This document shows, in pieces, positions 33,146 through 34,558 of a stretch of 34,558 nucleotides of DNA. The stretch comes from a virus. Under the pieces are notes generated by a model, which worked only from the letters and a program-made list of their open reading frames with translations, was not told where the DNA came from and did no database searches. Numbering within the stretch: the first letter of the stretch is position 1; each line of letters opens with the position of its first letter. The translations under genes and the position numbers were made by a program. The stretch is taken from positions 1-34,558 of the IMG/VR virus record IMGVR_UViG_3300034198_011597; one strand, written 5' to 3'.

Positions 33146-34557
33146 TACCAAATTCCTCCTCTAGAATTTTGTCTACCTCTCATTAATGCCCCTGTTGCAT
33201 AGTCTCTAACACTAAAGTTATCACTAATGTCTTTACGAGTGACAATAGGCAATGCAGTTATCGACACTTGAATCTTAGTGGGAATATAAGTAGGTTCGAT
33301 GTTAGTTTGCGTAGTCCAATTGGGAGCAGCATTTTGTCCTCCTGCCGGAACATTATTAGATTGCATTCTGCTTGTAGATGTGTTTGTAGAATTATTAGGA
33401 GTACTATAACCCGATGAACTTTGTCCTGCAGGTAAAGTAGGGGCACCTGCTCTGATATAGTCAACATCATTGGGAAGAGTATAACTAAAGTTACTTATCA
33501 CCAATGGATGTTGGTTGAACTGAAAGTCTCCCATACCATTTATATAACACAACGGAGGAGGTGTTCCTGGTTTTGGATTTTGATCTTTACCATAAAACAT
33601 TTTAGTAACAGTTCTAAAAAAATGAATTACTGCAAGTACATATGCAGCTTCGGTAGCATCCTGGGCAGTAAAGTCTGCTGTAATTGATAGTTGTTCTACA
33701 GCACTGTTTTTATATTGAAAAATTTTATAATTGCTATGAACCAACTCAAATGCATCGTAATTAGATACATATCCCATTTGTATACTTGGTGTATAAGGGA
33801 ACACTACGCCATTTGTTGCTTGTAATGGTTTTAATATGCCTGGATTCTGTACCTTATACAAATAACTAGCACCCTGAGCTAAACTAATTCTAACACGCCA
33901 GTCTGGCAATTGATTATAATTTAATGTATCTTGCGTTATTGCCTGTTCTCGGGTATTTTGCAGTTCTCCTAATAATCCTCTTCTACCCTCTCTAGTTAAT
34001 TCAGAATTAGCTTCTGCTGCCACTTGTTCATCAAGTGCAGCTTGTATTGCTGCTGCTTCAGTGGTTAAACCTGATATTTCTTCGTCGGGAACTTGCTTCT
34101 GTGCTTCGGCATTGATAATGTCAGCTTCTGCTTGTGTAGCACCTAATTCTGTTTCTATCTGCTTTTGTTCTTCGGCTTTAATAAAGTCAGCTTCTGCTTG
34201 CGTAGCACCTGGATCTTCCGTTACTGATTGTTGCGGCTTAATCGTAGTGTCTTGTTCGACTGGGGTATACAGTTCTCCTGTTTCGGGATTTTTTTTGGAT
34301 ACAGCCAGTGATCCATCTTCAGCTACTACAGGAAGGCCTTGAGTAAAATCTACGCTAGTTGGGTCACCGGGATTAGCACTAGCCGGCACAGTTGTAGAAT
34401 TACTATTTGGTGGGCCTGCTTCTGCTGTAGCTTTTTGACTGAAGGCATAATTTAAGTCTTGATCATATTGGGCAACTTCTTTCATAACATTACTTGTTAC
34501 TACTTTGTTTCCTGCTATTTGATTGTCAACTTTAGATATTTCTGACCTAATAACTGC
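33145..34557 (-). CDS. Tail-tube junction/cap-like protein (gp48/gp54 type), partial at its 5' end
   Basis: The stop is TAA at 33145-33147. The first ATG is at 34485, but the frame continues upstream without a stop for 24 more codons to the window edge. That ATG has no ribosome binding site, so the gene probably begins outside the window and at least 470 residues are seen. Counting from that Met, residues about 20-190 are acidic, Gln/Ala/Glu-rich and coiled-coil-like, with a 22-residue tandem repeat. Residues about 205-360 hold the conserved part: VVFPYTPSIQMGYVSNYD, LSITADFTAQDATEAAYVL, AVIHFFRTVTKMFYG and PPLCYINGMGDFQF. This is a pattern I associate with tail-tube cap or junction proteins of T4-like phages (gp48/gp54 type), which nucleate the tube on the baseplate. 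A Ser/Asn-rich linker and a short C-terminal strand region follow. gp48 and gp54 cannot be told apart here. Confidence 0.65.
   Translation of the reverse strand, partial: AVIRSEISKVDNQIAGNKVVTSNVMKEVAQYDQDLNYAFSQKATAEAGPPNSNSTTVPASANPGDPTSVDFTQGLPVVAEDGSLAVSKKNPETGELYTPVEQDTTIKPQQSVTEDPGATQAEADFIKAEEQKQIETELGATQAEADIINAEAQKQVPDEEISGLTTEAAAIQAALDEQVAAEANSELTREGRRGLLGELQNTREQAITQDTLNYNQLPDWRVRISLAQGASYLYKVQNPGILKPLQATNGVVFPYTPSIQMGYVSNYDAFELVHSNYKIFQYKNSAVEQLSITADFTAQDATEAAYVLAVIHFFRTVTKMFYGKDQNPKPGTPPPLCYINGMGDFQFNQHPLVISNFSYTLPNDVDYIRAGAPTLPAGQSSSGYSTPNNSTNTSTSRMQSNNVPAGGQNAAPNWTTQTNIEPTYIPTKIQVSITALPIVTRKDISDNFSVRDYATGALMRGRQNSRGGIW
33155..33161 (-). promoter_or_regulatory. Ribosome binding site GAGGAGG that fixes the gp53 start
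   Basis: GAGGAGG lies inside the end of the preceding gene. It is 9 bases from ATG at 33145 and 3 bases from TTG at 33151, so the ATG is favoured. Confidence 0.75.
34080..34211 (-). repeat. 66-base tandem repeat encoding a coiled-coil unit
   Basis: Two adjacent units encode ATQAEADFIKAEEQKQ and ATQAEADIINAEAQKQ, each with a short tail. The DNA repeat offset is 66 bases (22 codons), seen from a shared run of about 14 bases at 34121 and 34187. A third, weaker unit follows with AAAIQAALDEQ. The heptad-like spacing suggests a helical coiled coil. Confidence 0.75.
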
Positions 34558-34558
34558 G

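Noticed and set aside
33149-33151. TTG as the start of gp53
   Set aside because: It is only 3 bases from the ribosome binding site, while ATG two codons later has ideal spacing and couples to the upstream stop.
34483-34485. ATG at 34485 as the true start of the junction-protein gene
   Set aside because: The frame is open upstream to the edge and there is no ribosome binding site, so this is probably an internal Met.

Overview
The window is a single block of late structural genes from a tailed phage with a contractile tail, T4-like in gene content and order. It could equally be a prophage or an uncultured-virus contig. Every gene I accept is on the minus strand, so transcription runs from position 34558 towards 1. 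The DNA is AT-rich by eye, genes are packed with gaps of mostly 20-90 bases, and I see no tRNA, integrase, CRISPR array or host gene. The baseplate proteins gp6, gp25, gp53 and gp5 are recognisable. Most are much larger than in T4, and gp5 lacks the lysozyme domain, as in environmental T4-like phages of marine and freshwater bacteria. The host cannot be named from this window.

Layout in the direction of transcription. (1) 34558-32834: a tail-tube-junction-like protein (gp48/gp54 type) that is open at the window edge, coupled by a one-base stop/start overlap to gp53, a baseplate wedge protein. (2) 32801-26425: a 924-residue probable hub protein, then a 1193-residue gp5-type central spike carrying an unusual Gly/Ala-rich repeat extension and a terminal coiled coil. 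(3) 26400-22517: gp25 and an enlarged gp6, the core of the baseplate wedge. (4) 22488-4504: one uninterrupted reading frame of 5994 codons, 52% of the window, in the place where T4 has the wedge gene 7. (5) 4489-1: a tiny 49-codon gene, a 208-residue protein of unknown role, and three fibre or appendage-like proteins, the last running off the window.

The genes together would build a baseplate. The junction protein caps the tube, the hub and gp5 make the central spike, and gp53, gp25 and gp6 make the wedges. The giant protein would extend the periphery, and the small fibre proteins would decorate it. Copies of a late-promoter-like octamer (NATAAATA) lie upstream of five of these genes, which fits T4-type late transcription.

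The most interesting object is the giant protein. Within it I can see 11 copies of a degenerate module centred on a Tyr-Tyr motif, a run of seven FG-GAP-like blades, a separate run of six Asp-box-like blades, and two copies of an RG-x-NGT module. It looks like a receptor-binding or peripheral-baseplate megaprotein assembled by duplication and domain capture.
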